64,000 nucleotides of DNA from the NCBI RefSeq assembly GCF_029889745.1, contig NZ_CP123639.1:472501-536500 (forward strand), given 5' to 3'. A program made the translations under genes and the position numbers. The notes beneath the pieces are model-generated. The model had not been told where the DNA came from and ran no database searches. It saw only the letters and a program-made list of their open reading frames with translations. Origin of the DNA: Ligilactobacillus faecis (GTDB lineage: Bacteria > Bacillota > Bacilli > Lactobacillales > Lactobacillaceae). This document shows, piece by piece, positions 9,872-18,083 of this stretch (positions within the stretch are counted from its first letter, which is position 1; each line of letters begins with the position of its first letter).

Positions 9872-10654
9872 CTATTTTCTTCGTTTGTCTCGTGACTTGA
9901 AAGTATAGCGTTCATTTGTGAGCGCTTGTGGTTTTAGTGCTAATAACAAACAGATGATCTCTCCGACTCCAGTTAATAATAGGAGCAAATAAATAAGTGG
10001 GATCTCTGCATCATGGAAACGCCGCGTCAAAGCAGTCAAGACAACTAATAACCAAAATGTCATACAGATAAAAGAGAAAAAGCTAAGCACTGAAGCACGA
10101 TCAAAGGTAAGTGAAGCTCTTAAAGTATCGATCAAAAGAAACCCACACGTTATCACGCTCAAAAAGAGCAGATATGAGCCTAAGAGACCATACCAAAAAT
10201 CAGCCCGTCCCATTCGTTTGTCAGTTTTAAAACAGTCCTTTAACATCAATTTAGTGGATGCTATTAATCCTGGACGTTTTGATTCGTTCCTAGGAAGTTG
10301 CAATTTAGCCCGTAAAGCTTCTTCTTTTTGTTGTTTTTCTTGGATCATGCGCGCATTTTCTTGGCGGATCTGCTCGATCAGATCTGTCAATTCAGTCGCA
10401 TCAGTCTCGAGTCTACTCTGCTCATTCTCAGATGCAAGGGGCTCTGGTTCTTCTTTTGGTGTTTCTTTATATTCAAAGATCGCCTGATCATGACCACAAT
10501 ATGGACAGTAATTTGAATTGACCGGGATCTGCTCTTCACATTTACGACACGGCTTTTTTTCACCTGCAAGATCACGCTCTTGTAAAACACCGCAGTAAGG
10601 ACAATGCGTAGCTTCAGTAGCGATCTTACGGTCACAACGTTGGCAATAATACAT
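9872..10654 (-). CDS. zinc-ribbon DUF805 membrane protein
   Basis: 260 aa. Two N-terminal zinc ribbons: CQRCDRKIATEATHCPYCG (residues 4-22) and CRKCEEQIPVNSNYCPYCG (about 36-54). A Glu/Gln-rich linker (about 60-125, likely coiled) follows, then a DUF805 domain with four hydrophobic helices; GRADFWYGLL and RRFHDAEIP are signature DUF805 segments. Ends in a basic tail. Function of DUF805 proteins is unknown; the ribbons suggest a cytoplasmic sensing or protein-binding head on a membrane anchor. First gene of a two-gene unit with the acetyltransferase. Confidence 0.85.
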   Translation of the reverse strand: MYYCQRCDRKIATEATHCPYCGVLQERDLAGEKKPCRKCEEQIPVNSNYCPYCGHDQAIFEYKETPKEEPEPLASENEQSRLETDATELTDLIEQIRQENARMIQEKQQKEEALRAKLQLPRNESKRPGLIASTKLMLKDCFKTDKRMGRADFWYGLLGSYLLFLSVITCGFLLIDTLRASLTFDRASVLSFFSFICMTFWLLVVLTALTRRFHDAEIPLIYLLLLLTGVGEIICLLLALKPQALTNERYTFKSRDKRRK

Positions 10655-10739
10655 TTTTTCTTCCTAATATATGACTTTGACTAAGATCAAAGCCATATAG
10701 TTTTCCTTTCCAGATAAAAGATAGTCTTACTTAGATGAT

Positions 10740-10769
10740 ATCATATTGTTATTTTATACCCAAACTCAA
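10740..10769 (-). promoter_or_regulatory. promoter of the DUF805-GNAT unit
   Basis: Minus strand TTGAGT (10769-10764), 18-bp spacer, TATGAT (10745-10740). Between it and the start codon, 10667-10700 holds an imperfect dyad (ATATG.CTTTGA / TCAAAG.CATAT), a possible operator. Confidence 0.5.
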
Positions 10770-10854
10770 GACTTTTATTATTTTTTAAGGTTTAACGAGG
10801 GCTAATTTGTTAAAATTAGAACTGTATATTATTTTATCAAAGGATGATTTTATT

Positions 10855-11700
10855 ATGTTAGACACAGCCTTGCTCATGTTATTAGTCGGCATTTTTGCTG
10901 GGATCATGGGTGCTATTCTTGGGATCGGAGGTGGAATGATCGTCACTCCGATCGTCACTTTAGCGATGGGGCTCGATATCAAATATGCGATCGGGGCCAG
11001 CATCGTTGCCGTGATCGCTACTAGTTCAGGTTCCACGATCGCCTTTTTAAAGGATGATGTTTTAAATTTGCGCGTTGCGATGTTTTTAGAGATCGCAACT
11101 ACGATCGGAGCGATCATCGGTGCCCTTTTGACTGGTGCCTTTGATCCTACGATCTTGTATGTGCTATTTGGGAGTTTACTTGTCTTTTCAAGTTGGAATA
11201 TGTACCGCAAGATGCGCGCTGGCAAAGAAGTCTTAAAACGCGTCCACCCTGACAAATGGGCGGAAAAGCTCAATTTGAATAGCTCTTATTATGATAAAAA
11301 CTTAAAAAAACAAGTTGATTACCAAGTCGAAAATATTCCCGGGGGCTTTTTGATCATGCTAGGTGCTGGACTAGCTTCTGGCATGCTTGGGATCGGCTCT
11401 GGCGCGTTTAAAGTGATGGCCATGGATGGTGCGATGAAAATGCCTTTAAAACCATCGAGTGCCACAAGTAATTTAATGATGGGCGTTACTGCCGCCGCAA
11501 GTGCAACAGTCTACTTTTTTAACGGTTCGATCCGCCCAGACATTGCTGTTCCGTTAGCTTTAGGGATCTTAGTTGGTTCAACTTTTGGGAGCCGGATCAT
11601 GCAGATCTTACCGTCAAAAGCGATCCGGATCATCTTTATCCCGATCTTACTTTACTTAGGTCTGCAAATGATTCTTAAAGGATTTGGGGTGACGATCTAA
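10855..11700 (+). CDS. TauE/SafE-family sulfite or anion exporter
   Basis: 281 aa, about eight membrane helices. The two Gly-rich repeats GIFAGIMGAILGIGGGMIVTP and GLASGMLGIGSGAFKV are the duplicated signature of TauE/SafE (DUF81) proteins, putative exporters of sulfite, sulfoacetate or other organic anions. The frame extends to a TTG at 10807, but the ATG at 10855 has AAAGGATG eight bases upstream and starts right at the first hydrophobic helix. Its stop overlaps the start of the next gene (TAATG), so the two are translationally coupled. Confidence 0.9.
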   Translation: MLDTALLMLLVGIFAGIMGAILGIGGGMIVTPIVTLAMGLDIKYAIGASIVAVIATSSGSTIAFLKDDVLNLRVAMFLEIATTIGAIIGALLTGAFDPTILYVLFGSLLVFSSWNMYRKMRAGKEVLKRVHPDKWAEKLNLNSSYYDKNLKKQVDYQVENIPGGFLIMLGAGLASGMLGIGSGAFKVMAMDGAMKMPLKPSSATSNLMMGVTAAASATVYFFNGSIRPDIAVPLALGILVGSTFGSRIMQILPSKAIRIIFIPILLYLGLQMILKGFGVTI

Positions 11701-12071
11701 TGACAGAAAAAAAGACCACACGAAAAGAAATGCTTGAAGTTGAGATCGTGATCGGTAAGATCATGCGTATTGGGGTGATCATCGCCGCTTGTGTGATGCT
11801 TCTAGGCTTAATGATGTTTTTTGCCACTGGCCAAAGCGGTTATCCAGGGACGACTTTTCCAACGTCATTTACTGCGATCTGGCAAGGTCTCTTAGCTTTT
11901 AAAGCTTATGCTTACATGATGGCAGGGATCTATCTTTTGATCTTGACGCCTGTTTTACGCGTCGTGATCTCGATCTATGCTTTTTATAAAGAACATGACT
12001 ATCTTTATGTCAAGATCACAAGCCTTGTTTTAGCGATCTTGATCCTCAGTGTTTTTATCGGTCATCACTAA
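11700..12071 (+). CDS. DUF1634 membrane protein, partner of the TauE-like transporter
   Basis: 123 aa with three hydrophobic helices (about 22-44, 68-92, 101-121) and a charged N-terminus (TEKKTTRKEMLEVE). It fits the DUF1634 family, which commonly lies next to TauE/SafE genes in Firmicutes; that pairing and the one-base overlap argue for a joint transport complex. Function of DUF1634 itself is not established. The next gene, an LCP protein, starts 31 bases on and may share the transcript. Confidence 0.82.
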   Translation: MTEKKTTRKEMLEVEIVIGKIMRIGVIIAACVMLLGLMMFFATGQSGYPGTTFPTSFTAIWQGLLAFKAYAYMMAGIYLLILTPVLRVVISIYAFYKEHDYLYVKITSLVLAILILSVFIGHH

Positions 12072-12101
12072 TTTATCTTTTAAGGAAAGGAACGCTCATT
12101 T

Positions 12102-13139
12102 ATGGCAAAGCAAAATGACCGTGAGATCCAAAAATCAGCTAGAAAGCATACATCTAGCAAGGCGCGCGCTCGTGGTTGCTTTTTTTGGTTTCTTTTGATC
12201 TTTGTGATCACAATATTTTTAGGTGGAAAATTTGTCAATGAAAAATATATTGTAGCTCGTAAGGCGGCCGACTCGATCTATAGCCCTTCTAAACAAAAAA
12301 AGACACGCAACGTTTCACAACTCTTAAAAGCTGGGCGCCCGATCTCGATCTTGATGATGGGGACTGACACAGGAGCTTTAGGGCGGGATTTTAAAGGACG
12401 AACAGATACTTTGATCGTAGTTGTCTTAAATCCAAAGACCCCAAAAATGACAGTCGTTAGTCTCCCACGTGATGCCGAAGTTGCTGTTTATGGCTATGAA
12501 GATGCTTTTCCAAGTAAGCTAAATTCAGCGTACGAATATGGGGGATCCCTGACAGCCGTTGAAACAGTCCAAAAATATTTAAATGTGCCGATCGATTTTT
12601 ACGCAACGATCAACATGGGTGGCTTGGAAAAACTGATCGATGCAGTCGGCGGGATCGAAGTCGATCCGCTTTTGACTTTTAGTTATGACGGTCAAAGCTT
12701 TACTAAAGGCCAAAAAACTAAGATGAATGGTAAACGCGCACTCGCCTATGTTCGGATGCGTTATGACGATCCACGAGGTGACTATGGTCGCCAAGATCGC
12801 CAACGTCAAGTCTTAACGCAAGTCGCTTTTAAAGGTGCCGACGTTAGCAACCTTCTAAATGAAAAATTTTTAAAAACGATCTCTAAACAAATGGTGACCG
12901 ACCTAAGTTTCAACGATCTCATTTTGCTTGGTCTCAAATACCGCGTTGCTACACATGATATGCAGACCGATAGTCTGAACGGTCAAAGTCAAATGATCGC
13001 CGGGCAATCGTTTGAGGTCCCGACAACTTCTGAAAAACAACGGGTCACTGACCTTTTACGGGCTGCTTTAGCTCTCAAAAAGGCGCAAACTGGTAATACT
13101 TTGACTGATTCAACAACGATCGATACGACTCAAGATTGA
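12102..13139 (+). CDS. LytR-CpsA-Psr (LCP) family wall-glycopolymer transferase
   Basis: 345 aa. Short basic cytoplasmic N-terminus, one membrane helix (about 26-45), then an extracellular LCP domain: ILMMGTDTGALG, RTDTLIVVVLNP and VSLPRDAEV are the core motifs, and later LAYVRMRYDDPRGDYGRQDRQR carries the pyrophosphate-binding Arg cluster. LCP enzymes move teichoic acid or polysaccharide from undecaprenyl diphosphate onto peptidoglycan. RBS AAGGAAAGG is about 10 bases before the ATG. The C-terminus is Thr-rich. Its natural terminator has been split by the IS that follows (see findings). Confidence 0.93.
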   Translation: MAKQNDREIQKSARKHTSSKARARGCFFWFLLIFVITIFLGGKFVNEKYIVARKAADSIYSPSKQKKTRNVSQLLKAGRPISILMMGTDTGALGRDFKGRTDTLIVVVLNPKTPKMTVVSLPRDAEVAVYGYEDAFPSKLNSAYEYGGSLTAVETVQKYLNVPIDFYATINMGGLEKLIDAVGGIEVDPLLTFSYDGQSFTKGQKTKMNGKRALAYVRMRYDDPRGDYGRQDRQRQVLTQVAFKGADVSNLLNEKFLKTISKQMVTDLSFNDLILLGLKYRVATHDMQTDSLNGQSQMIAGQSFEVPTTSEKQRVTDLLRAALALKKAQTGNTLTDSTTIDTTQD

Positions 13140-13155
13140 TCTAAACGAAAAAAAG

Positions 13156-13166
13156 GCATCTTAAGG
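13156..13166 (+). repeat. Target-site duplication, left copy (11 bp)
   Basis: GCATCTTAAGG, repeated exactly at 14733-14743 on the other side of the insertion sequence. Marks the junction of a transposition event. Confidence 0.9.
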
Positions 13167-13210
13167 CAATGTCATTAAGTTAAGCCTACAGTACTAAAGA
13201 TTAGATATTG

Positions 13211-13257
13211 AAAAAGAGATCAGAAACATATTTTGTAGTTATCTGATCTCTTTTTAT
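13211..13257 (-). terminator. Terminator inside the left end of the IS
   Basis: AAAAAGAGATCAGA, loop, TCTGATCTCTTTTT. Symmetric A/T flanks allow it to work on both strands; it ends the transposase transcript and can stop read-through from the LCP gene. Confidence 0.82.
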
Positions 13258-13307
13258 CACGACAAATAAGCTGATAGTTAATCAAATTTTTTTATCAGCA
13301 CGTTCTT

Positions 13308-14624
13308 TTATGTTATTCTGTAGTTGAATCCTGATGCTTTTCTTCTGCTGGATGATCTTTTATAATGCCGACCATTCCTGATTGGAAGAATATTTTTAGA
13401 AATATAGGATTCTAACCGTTTTGGTGGGGATTTTCCTCTAATAAAAGATCTACACAGTCTCACAGCGACTGTAAAATTAACTTTATATTGATATGATCGA
13501 GCCTTTTCTTGGAGTGATACATGATCTATGATCATTTGGGTGAAATTGTACACTATAAGTTTAGCGTAGATCTCTTGAAGGATCCCCACTATTTTTTTAG
13601 CGTGAAAGTTCAATAATCCCAAGGTATGTTTCAATGTCCTGAATGCTGTTTCTATCCCCCAACGTAAATGGTAAAGCTTTTTTAGTTTCCAAGCTGGATA
13701 TGAACTTTGATTTAGATTAGTTACTACAGTCACATCCTTGTCTTCGGATACAGAAAAACGTACTATTCTAAATTCAAGTGAATAAAATTCAGTTGGGTCA
13801 GCTTTCTTGGTTTTTTGTGATAAAAAATCGAAGGTCACATTGGCCGGTATAAATCTATAAGAATTACGTTCTCTAAATAATTCCTTAGTTTCTCTAGTTT
13901 GTTTACGTGTTAATTTTAGTGTGAAATGTTTATCGAATTGGCGTTCATCTGGAAGTGCTATTCCACTGATCACGCCATTGTTGTTTCGTACTCTGATCAA
14001 GAAAGACCAACCTTTTTCTTGGATGTGCGCTAAGGTATTATAAGATTCATATCCTCTATCGCCAATAATGAGCGCCTTAGGGATTTTAGAACGAGCGATC
14101 ATTTTATTCAAGGCATTGCGCTCATTATCCATACCTTTTTGGACGATCACATCTGTATAAATTTGTTTGTCTAAGTCAAAGAGTGCGTTAAGGTGAAGTA
14201 AATTATAAGCTTTGCGACCATTTGGAGATGGAAAATAAGAGCTTTTATCAGTTGGATCAGTTGGGATATGAATACTAGAGCCATCGATAGCTAGGATCCT
14301 GATTTGACTTTGAGTGTTTTGTGATAATCGATCGGAAAACAGATGGAAGAATTTTTTAAACGCCTCAGCTTTTACTTTATATCTTTGTTGTGTAAAAGCT
14401 GAAACAGTGAGTTCCGGTATACCTCCTGTTAGTTGTGATAATTCACTTAGAATAGTCCCGCCACCCATTGATAGAATATAAAGTAGCGTGTCTTTAAAAA
14501 CAAGTTTTCTCTGACGTATAAAATCACGTTTGGGATCGACAACATATTTTTCTTTTTCTTGGTCGATCGAGTCAAGGGTAGTTAAAAATAACTTTTTCAG
14601 TTGTGCTATATTCATAATGCTCAC
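13308..14624 (-). CDS. IS4-family DDE transposase
   Basis: 438 aa, full length. Catalytic residues are visible: first Asp in ILAIDGSSIHIPTD (about 112), second Asp in LIIGDRGYESYN (about 194), and the IS4 signature YHLRWGIETAFRTLKHTLG (Y-R-E-K) with the catalytic Glu near 329. Basic C-terminus. It cuts and joins the ends of the surrounding IS. A perfect hairpin lies about 45 bp upstream of its start and can block transcription entering from outside, a common way to limit transposase synthesis. Confidence 0.95.
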   Translation of the reverse strand: MSIMNIAQLKKLFLTTLDSIDQEKEKYVVDPKRDFIRQRKLVFKDTLLYILSMGGGTILSELSQLTGGIPELTVSAFTQQRYKVKAEAFKKFFHLFSDRLSQNTQSQIRILAIDGSSIHIPTDPTDKSSYFPSPNGRKAYNLLHLNALFDLDKQIYTDVIVQKGMDNERNALNKMIARSKIPKALIIGDRGYESYNTLAHIQEKGWSFLIRVRNNNGVISGIALPDERQFDKHFTLKLTRKQTRETKELFRERNSYRFIPANVTFDFLSQKTKKADPTEFYSLEFRIVRFSVSEDKDVTVVTNLNQSSYPAWKLKKLYHLRWGIETAFRTLKHTLGLLNFHAKKIVGILQEIYAKLIVYNFTQMIIDHVSLQEKARSYQYKVNFTVAVRLCRSFIRGKSPPKRLESYISKNILPIRNGRHYKRSSSRRKASGFNYRIT

Positions 14625-14668
14625 CTCCGTACATTAATAATCTCTATTAACGTCATAGATGTCAAAAA

Positions 14669-14716
14669 AGAGAGCTTGTATCAAATTTCTAAATTGAAAT
14701 TTGATACAAGCTCTCT
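14669..14716 (-). terminator. Perfect 21-bp hairpin upstream of the transposase
   Basis: AGAGAGCTTGTATCAAATTTC and its exact complement around a 6-base loop, at the right end of the IS and overlapping the inner edge of the inverted repeat. No long T-run follows, so protection against impinging transcription or translation is more likely than simple termination. Confidence 0.65.
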
Positions 14717-14732
14717 TAACTTAATGACATTG

Positions 14733-14743
14733 GCATCTTAAGG
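14733..14743 (+). repeat. Target-site duplication, right copy (11 bp)
   Basis: GCATCTTAAGG, identical to 13156-13166. Joined across the IS, the flanks rebuild an AAAAAGGCA...TGTCTTTTT terminator stem (13151-13158 with 14745-14753). Confidence 0.9.
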
Positions 14744-14855
14744 GTGTCTTTTTATTTATGTCATAATCGTCTTCTTTATCTATGTTCGGAAACAAATTTT
14801 TTGGAAAGTAATATAGTATCGTACTAAGGTTTAGTAGTGAATCTAGGCACAACAC

Positions 14856-14905
14856 AAAAAAGAGAAAAGTATCTCAGAAATCTTCTGGGGTACTTTTCTC
14901 TTATA
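14856..14905 (-). terminator. Terminator of the cold-shock gene
   Basis: Minus strand AAGAGAAAAGTACC, loop, a matching GATACTTTTCTCTT, then further T. A closely related hairpin lies at 25436-25490 behind the giant adhesin. Confidence 0.85.
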
Positions 14906-14937
14906 GAGGCTAATTACGTCACAACCTCTTGATGCTT

Positions 14938-15138
14938 TTAATCTTTTACAACGTTTGCGGCTTGTGGTCCACGTTCGCTTTCTTCAACATCAAAAGTCAC
15001 ATGTTGACCTTCTTCTAAAGTCTTGAAGCCTTCACCTTGGATAGCTGAGAAGTGAACGAATACGTCACTACCATCTTCGCGTGTGATGAAGCCAAAACCT
15101 TTGTCTGCGTTAAACCATTTAACTGTTCCTTGTTCCAT
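14938..15138 (-). CDS. csp: cold-shock protein, CspA family
   Basis: 66 aa, the standard size. One OB-fold cold-shock domain with RNP1 KGFGFIT and RNP2 VFVHFSAI, Trp in VKWFNADKG and the typical acidic C-terminus. It binds single-stranded RNA/DNA and acts as an RNA chaperone. The frame is open upstream to 15198, but [10 protein letters not shown] at 15138 is the conserved start and has AGGAGG 10-11 bases before it. The transcript has a leader of about 120 nt, as is common for csp genes, starting from an extended -10 promoter. Confidence 0.95.
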   Translation of the reverse strand: MEQGTVKWFNADKGFGFITREDGSDVFVHFSAIQGEGFKTLEEGQHVTFDVEESERGPQAANVVKD

Positions 15139-15259
15139 AATATGAGATCCTCCTCGTGCCAAAATGGCATAATTAATTGTAATTCTTGATCGGCACATTG
15201 ATGGAGAAAGTTATAAAGAAACATCCTAGCCACAATACCCTATACAAAAATACGATTTA

Positions 15260-15268
15260 ATTATAGCA
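15260..15268 (-). promoter_or_regulatory. csp promoter (extended -10)
   Basis: Minus strand TGCTATAAT: a TGn extension in front of a consensus -10 at 15265-15260. The -35 (TATCAA at 17 bp) is poor. Confidence 0.65.
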
Positions 15269-15288
15269 TACGGTTATCTTGATTGATA

Positions 15289-15942
15289 CTAAAACGCCTT
15301 GACGAAGATGTAATGTGCTGCTTTGTGACCAATACTTGTCTCTTCGCCACTTTCTTTAAAGCGCAATTTGATCGGACCTTCAAATGGGGCATGCTCTAAA
15401 ACTTCCAGCTGATCGCCGATCTTGATATCGATATCGGCCAAATAGGCTAATAGTTCGTGGTTATCAATAAAACGGTCAACGACGAGCTCAGAACCGTCTT
15501 TAGTATCAGCCAATGTTAGGTGACTCTCTTCTTCATAGTGTCCCAATTTATCTGGGATCACGCCCCCATGTGGACAATGATCTGGATAGCCAAGAAATTT
15601 TTCTAAGTGATCCATCAAATTATCACTAGTCACATGTTCCAAAACTTCTGCATCACTATGCACATCTTGGAGCTTATAATTTAACTTTTCAACTAAAAAA
15701 GTTTCCCATAGACGGTGACGACGAACTAATTTCTCAGCAACTTTAACGCCTTCTTCAGTCAAAGAGATCCCCGCGTATGGTGTATGCGTTGCTAAACCTT
15801 CTTTGACTAACTTATTGACCATTTCAGTCACTGAACCGGCCGCAATATTTAAACTCATTGCGATCTGTTTATTTGAAACTTGCTGTTTCCGACCGCCTAA
15901 TTCGAATATTATTTTTAAATAGTCTTCCTTTTTAGGTGTCAT
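15289..15942 (-). CDS. DtxR/MntR-family metal-dependent transcriptional regulator
   Basis: 217 aa. N-terminal winged helix (MTPKKEDYLKIIFELG...VSNKQIAMSLNIAAGSVTEMVNKLVKEGL), then the dimerisation/metal-binding domain with RRHRLWETFLVEKL, DVHSDAEVLEHV and CPHGGVIP, and a C-terminal FeoA/SH3-like domain (about 150-217). This is the three-domain SloR/ScaR/MntR type, which represses metal uptake genes when Mn(II) or Fe(II) is plentiful. The start at 15942 (MTPKKEDYLK) is chosen over 15981; AGAGG lies about 10 bases upstream. Dyads at 15973-15988 (ACTGT/ACAGT) and 15999-16024 (GTTTTATCC/GGATAAAAC) lie upstream. No metal transporter is adjacent. Confidence 0.92.
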   Translation of the reverse strand: MTPKKEDYLKIIFELGGRKQQVSNKQIAMSLNIAAGSVTEMVNKLVKEGLATHTPYAGISLTEEGVKVAEKLVRRHRLWETFLVEKLNYKLQDVHSDAEVLEHVTSDNLMDHLEKFLGYPDHCPHGGVIPDKLGHYEEESHLTLADTKDGSELVVDRFIDNHELLAYLADIDIKIGDQLEVLEHAPFEGPIKLRFKESGEETSIGHKAAHYIFVKAF

Positions 15943-15998
15943 CTCAATCTTACCTCTATTAAAATACGTCGACTGTCGCAACAGTTACTAACGTGATG

Positions 15999-16024
15999 TT
16001 TTATCCATGATCCAAGGATAAAAC
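15999..16024. repeat. Inverted repeat upstream of the DtxR-type gene
   Basis: GTTTTATCC, 8-nt loop, GGATAAAAC: a perfect 9-bp dyad without a T-run on the minus strand. Could be an operator or a structural element in the leader. Confidence 0.45.
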
Positions 16025-16063
16025 TTTTTCTTTAAATCATCTCAACAATATTTGAGCGTAGGC

Positions 16064-16091
16064 AAAGGTATGGTCCTTAGCCCATACCTTT
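16064..16091 (-). terminator. Hairpin downstream of the pseudouridine synthase gene
   Basis: AAAGGTATGG, 8-nt loop, CCATACCTTT: perfect 10-bp stem 45 bp past the stop codon. The T-tract is poor, so termination is only probable. Confidence 0.5.
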
Positions 16092-16135
16092 CAGTCCATT
16101 ATACACTAATTTCCATGCTTGAATCTAATAATAGT

Positions 16136-17017
16136 TTAGAGCTCAAGATGCTCAATAAGTGTCTGCATATCGGGCGGGAGCGGGGCTTCAAACGTCATTT
16201 TTTTGGCAGTAAACGGATCGATGAAGTCTAACTTCTGAGCGTGCAGCGCTTGACGTGCGATCAATTCTTGCGATCCGCCATAAAGCTTATCCCCTAAAAG
16301 TGGATGCCCGTTAGCACTAAAATGAACTCTGATCTGATGAGTCCGTCCGGTATGCAATTTAACAGCAACTAAACTCGTCCCATGAGCATGACCTTTGACC
16401 CAATATTCTGTTTTAGCTGGCTTTCCATCTGAAACGACCCCATAGCAAAATGAATCTGCTAAACGTCCTAACGGTTCCTCGATCAAGCCATGTTCAGGAG
16501 TGACTTTACCAAAAACAAGTGCCAAATAACGTTTATCTAACATAGCTTTTTGCTTGGCCAATAACGTTTGACCGAAACTATGTTTTGCAAATAAAACAAC
16601 TCCACTTGTATACCGATCGAGCCGCGTAATGATCCGCGGTGTCTGCGTGCCATCTTTTTTTGTAATTAAATATCCTTTGACGCGATTGACTAAAGTGTCC
16701 GTCTGGTTACTTGGTCCAGGTACACTTGTCAGCCCTGCCGGTTTATCCACAACGATCCAATGCTCATCTTCATATAAGATCGTGATCGGCGCAAAACTTG
16801 GCGCCACATGCTCTTCTGGCGGATCAGGAGGCAATTCTAAAGTGAGCTCAACTTTTTTAGGTAATAAAACAGGGACGGCAGTTTTGACTCCATCTAAATA
16901 AACTGTGCCATAACCCTTTTTTATTTTGCCATAAAGACGTTGGCTCACTCCTTGCCTTAAAAGAAAATTTTTTAATGTCACTTCTTTAGCATCATTTTTT
17001 TGCCAAGTGATCTTCAT
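16136..17017 (-). CDS. RluA-family RNA pseudouridine synthase
   Basis: 293 aa. An N-terminal S4-like RNA-binding segment (about 15-65: LRQGVSQRLYGKIKKGYGTVYLDG) precedes the catalytic domain, which has the conserved WIVVDKPAGL, the catalytic Asp in IITRLDRYTSGVVLF and the later KLHTGRTHQIRVHFSANGHP. It isomerises uridine to pseudouridine in rRNA or tRNA, like RluD/YjbO/YhcT; the precise target is not evident. ATG at 17017 follows AAAGGA by 11 bases. A small membrane ORF lies 28 bases upstream on the same strand. Confidence 0.93.
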   Translation of the reverse strand: MKITWQKNDAKEVTLKNFLLRQGVSQRLYGKIKKGYGTVYLDGVKTAVPVLLPKKVELTLELPPDPPEEHVAPSFAPITILYEDEHWIVVDKPAGLTSVPGPSNQTDTLVNRVKGYLITKKDGTQTPRIITRLDRYTSGVVLFAKHSFGQTLLAKQKAMLDKRYLALVFGKVTPEHGLIEEPLGRLADSFCYGVVSDGKPAKTEYWVKGHAHGTSLVAVKLHTGRTHQIRVHFSANGHPLLGDKLYGGSQELIARQALHAQKLDFIDPFTAKKMTFEAPLPPDMQTLIEHLEL

Positions 17018-17045
17018 CTGTAATAAATTCCTTTCACTTCAACTT

Positions 17046-17222
17046 TTAACGCCAATAGATCATCATTAAAATATCAAAGACCATGACCATGATCAACAAA
17101 ACGAGCATAAATTTGACCCAAAAATCTTGACTGATAAAAAGTGGCGTTACTAATGTCTCAACACAGTATATATATATCCCGATCAAAATGACCGCCATCT
17201 CAATATAATTTCTCTTATGCAT
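17046..17222 (-). CDS. small membrane protein of unknown function (58 aa)
   Basis: Reading the minus strand from ATG 17222 gives 58 codons and a TAA. The product starts MHKRNYIEMAVILIGIYIYC and has two hydrophobic helices (about 9-27 and 36-53) separated by a short polar stretch (SQDFWVK), with the tail MMIYWR. AAGGAAA sits six bases before the ATG, and the ORF lies 28 bases from the pseudouridine synthase gene, with which it may be co-transcribed. I recognise no family. Support is the ribosome-binding site, the coherent membrane pattern and the operon-like placement. Confidence 0.7.
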   Translation of the reverse strand: MHKRNYIEMAVILIGIYIYCVETLVTPLFISQDFWVKFMLVLLIMVMVFDILMMIYWR

Positions 17223-17350
17223 GACTTTTCCTTAAGCAAAATTGATTTCTCTAAAAAATATACCAAGCATTGCCTAAGAGATGCAAATAATAGTGTTAAA
17301 ATAAGAAGTAATGCTTTTAATGGCAAATGATTTTTAGACCGAGGTTTTCT

Positions 17351-17992
17351 ATGTTACATGTCAAAACAAAAAAATATCGTCCGTTTATAGCAAGTATTTG
17401 CTTAGTGATCTTTGTCAGCCTAGCTTTTTTAGTCGAAACTAAAGTTAGCTTGATCACCCAGCTCGATTCTACGATCCAAAGAGCTTTAGTTCCTTATACG
17501 ACAGCCAATATGACAAATTTAGTCGAAAAGATCACCTTTTTAGGCGGCCCTGAAATGGCCTTTGTCTTTTCACTTCTTTTGTGCTTATTCATCTATTTAA
17601 AACATGATCTGATAGATGCAACTTGGGCATTATTGAACGTCATCAGTTGTAATTTGATCAACTATTTAGTTAAAAATCTAGTTGCTCGTCCACGCCCAAG
17701 TGATAAACTCGTGGCGATCGGGGGCTATAGCTTCCCAAGTGGACATACTTTTGGAACAGCACTCTTTGTTTTTTTAGTACTCCATTTCCTTTTACCACAC
17801 TTAAAGCGGATCAGTTCCAAAGCGTTATGGATCTTTCTTGGTGGTTTTTGGATCTTAGTGATCGCATTGACCCGGATCTATCTACATGTTCATTATCCAA
17901 CTGATACGATGGTAAGTTTTTTCCTTGTTTCTTTTCTCTTTGAAAGTTCACTCATGATCTATGCAGCTGTTCAAAAAAGATATTATTCTTAA
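17351..17992 (+). CDS. PAP2-family phosphatase (undecaprenyl-PP or phosphatidate phosphatase type)
   Basis: 213 aa with about six membrane helices. The tripartite PAP2 signature is complete: KNLVARPRPSD, YSFPSGHTFG and RIYLHVHYPTD, giving the catalytic Lys/Arg, His and His/Asp residues on the outer membrane face. Members dephosphorylate undecaprenyl diphosphate or lipid phosphates. ATG at 17351 with GAGG six bases before it is preferred to an ATG at 17327 without a ribosome-binding site. It stands alone, just left of the IS605-type element. Confidence 0.92.
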   Translation: MLHVKTKKYRPFIASICLVIFVSLAFLVETKVSLITQLDSTIQRALVPYTTANMTNLVEKITFLGGPEMAFVFSLLLCLFIYLKHDLIDATWALLNVISCNLINYLVKNLVARPRPSDKLVAIGGYSFPSGHTFGTALFVFLVLHFLLPHLKRISSKALWIFLGGFWILVIALTRIYLHVHYPTDTMVSFFLVSFLFESSLMIYAAVQKRYYS

Positions 17993-18083
17993 TGACATAC
18001 ATGAAGAGATATTCTTAAATTTCAAAAGCGTTTATGCTTAGAGATATATTTATTTTTAGATTTTTAATGAGATTCAGCCGGAA

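Larger units (their letters stand above)
13167..14732 (-). mobile_element. IS4-family insertion sequence, complete
   Basis: 1,566 bp bounded by 18-bp perfect terminal inverted repeats CAATGTCATTAAGTTAAG (13167-13184) and its complement (14715-14732), and flanked by an 11-bp direct repeat. Single transposase on the minus strand. Strong hairpins guard both ends: 13211-13257 and 14669-14716. The intact ends, gene and duplication suggest a recent insertion. Confidence 0.95.

Noticed and set aside
10807-10854. TTG-initiated extension of the TauE-like protein
   Set aside because: No ribosome-binding site, while the ATG at 10855 has AAAGGATG at good spacing.
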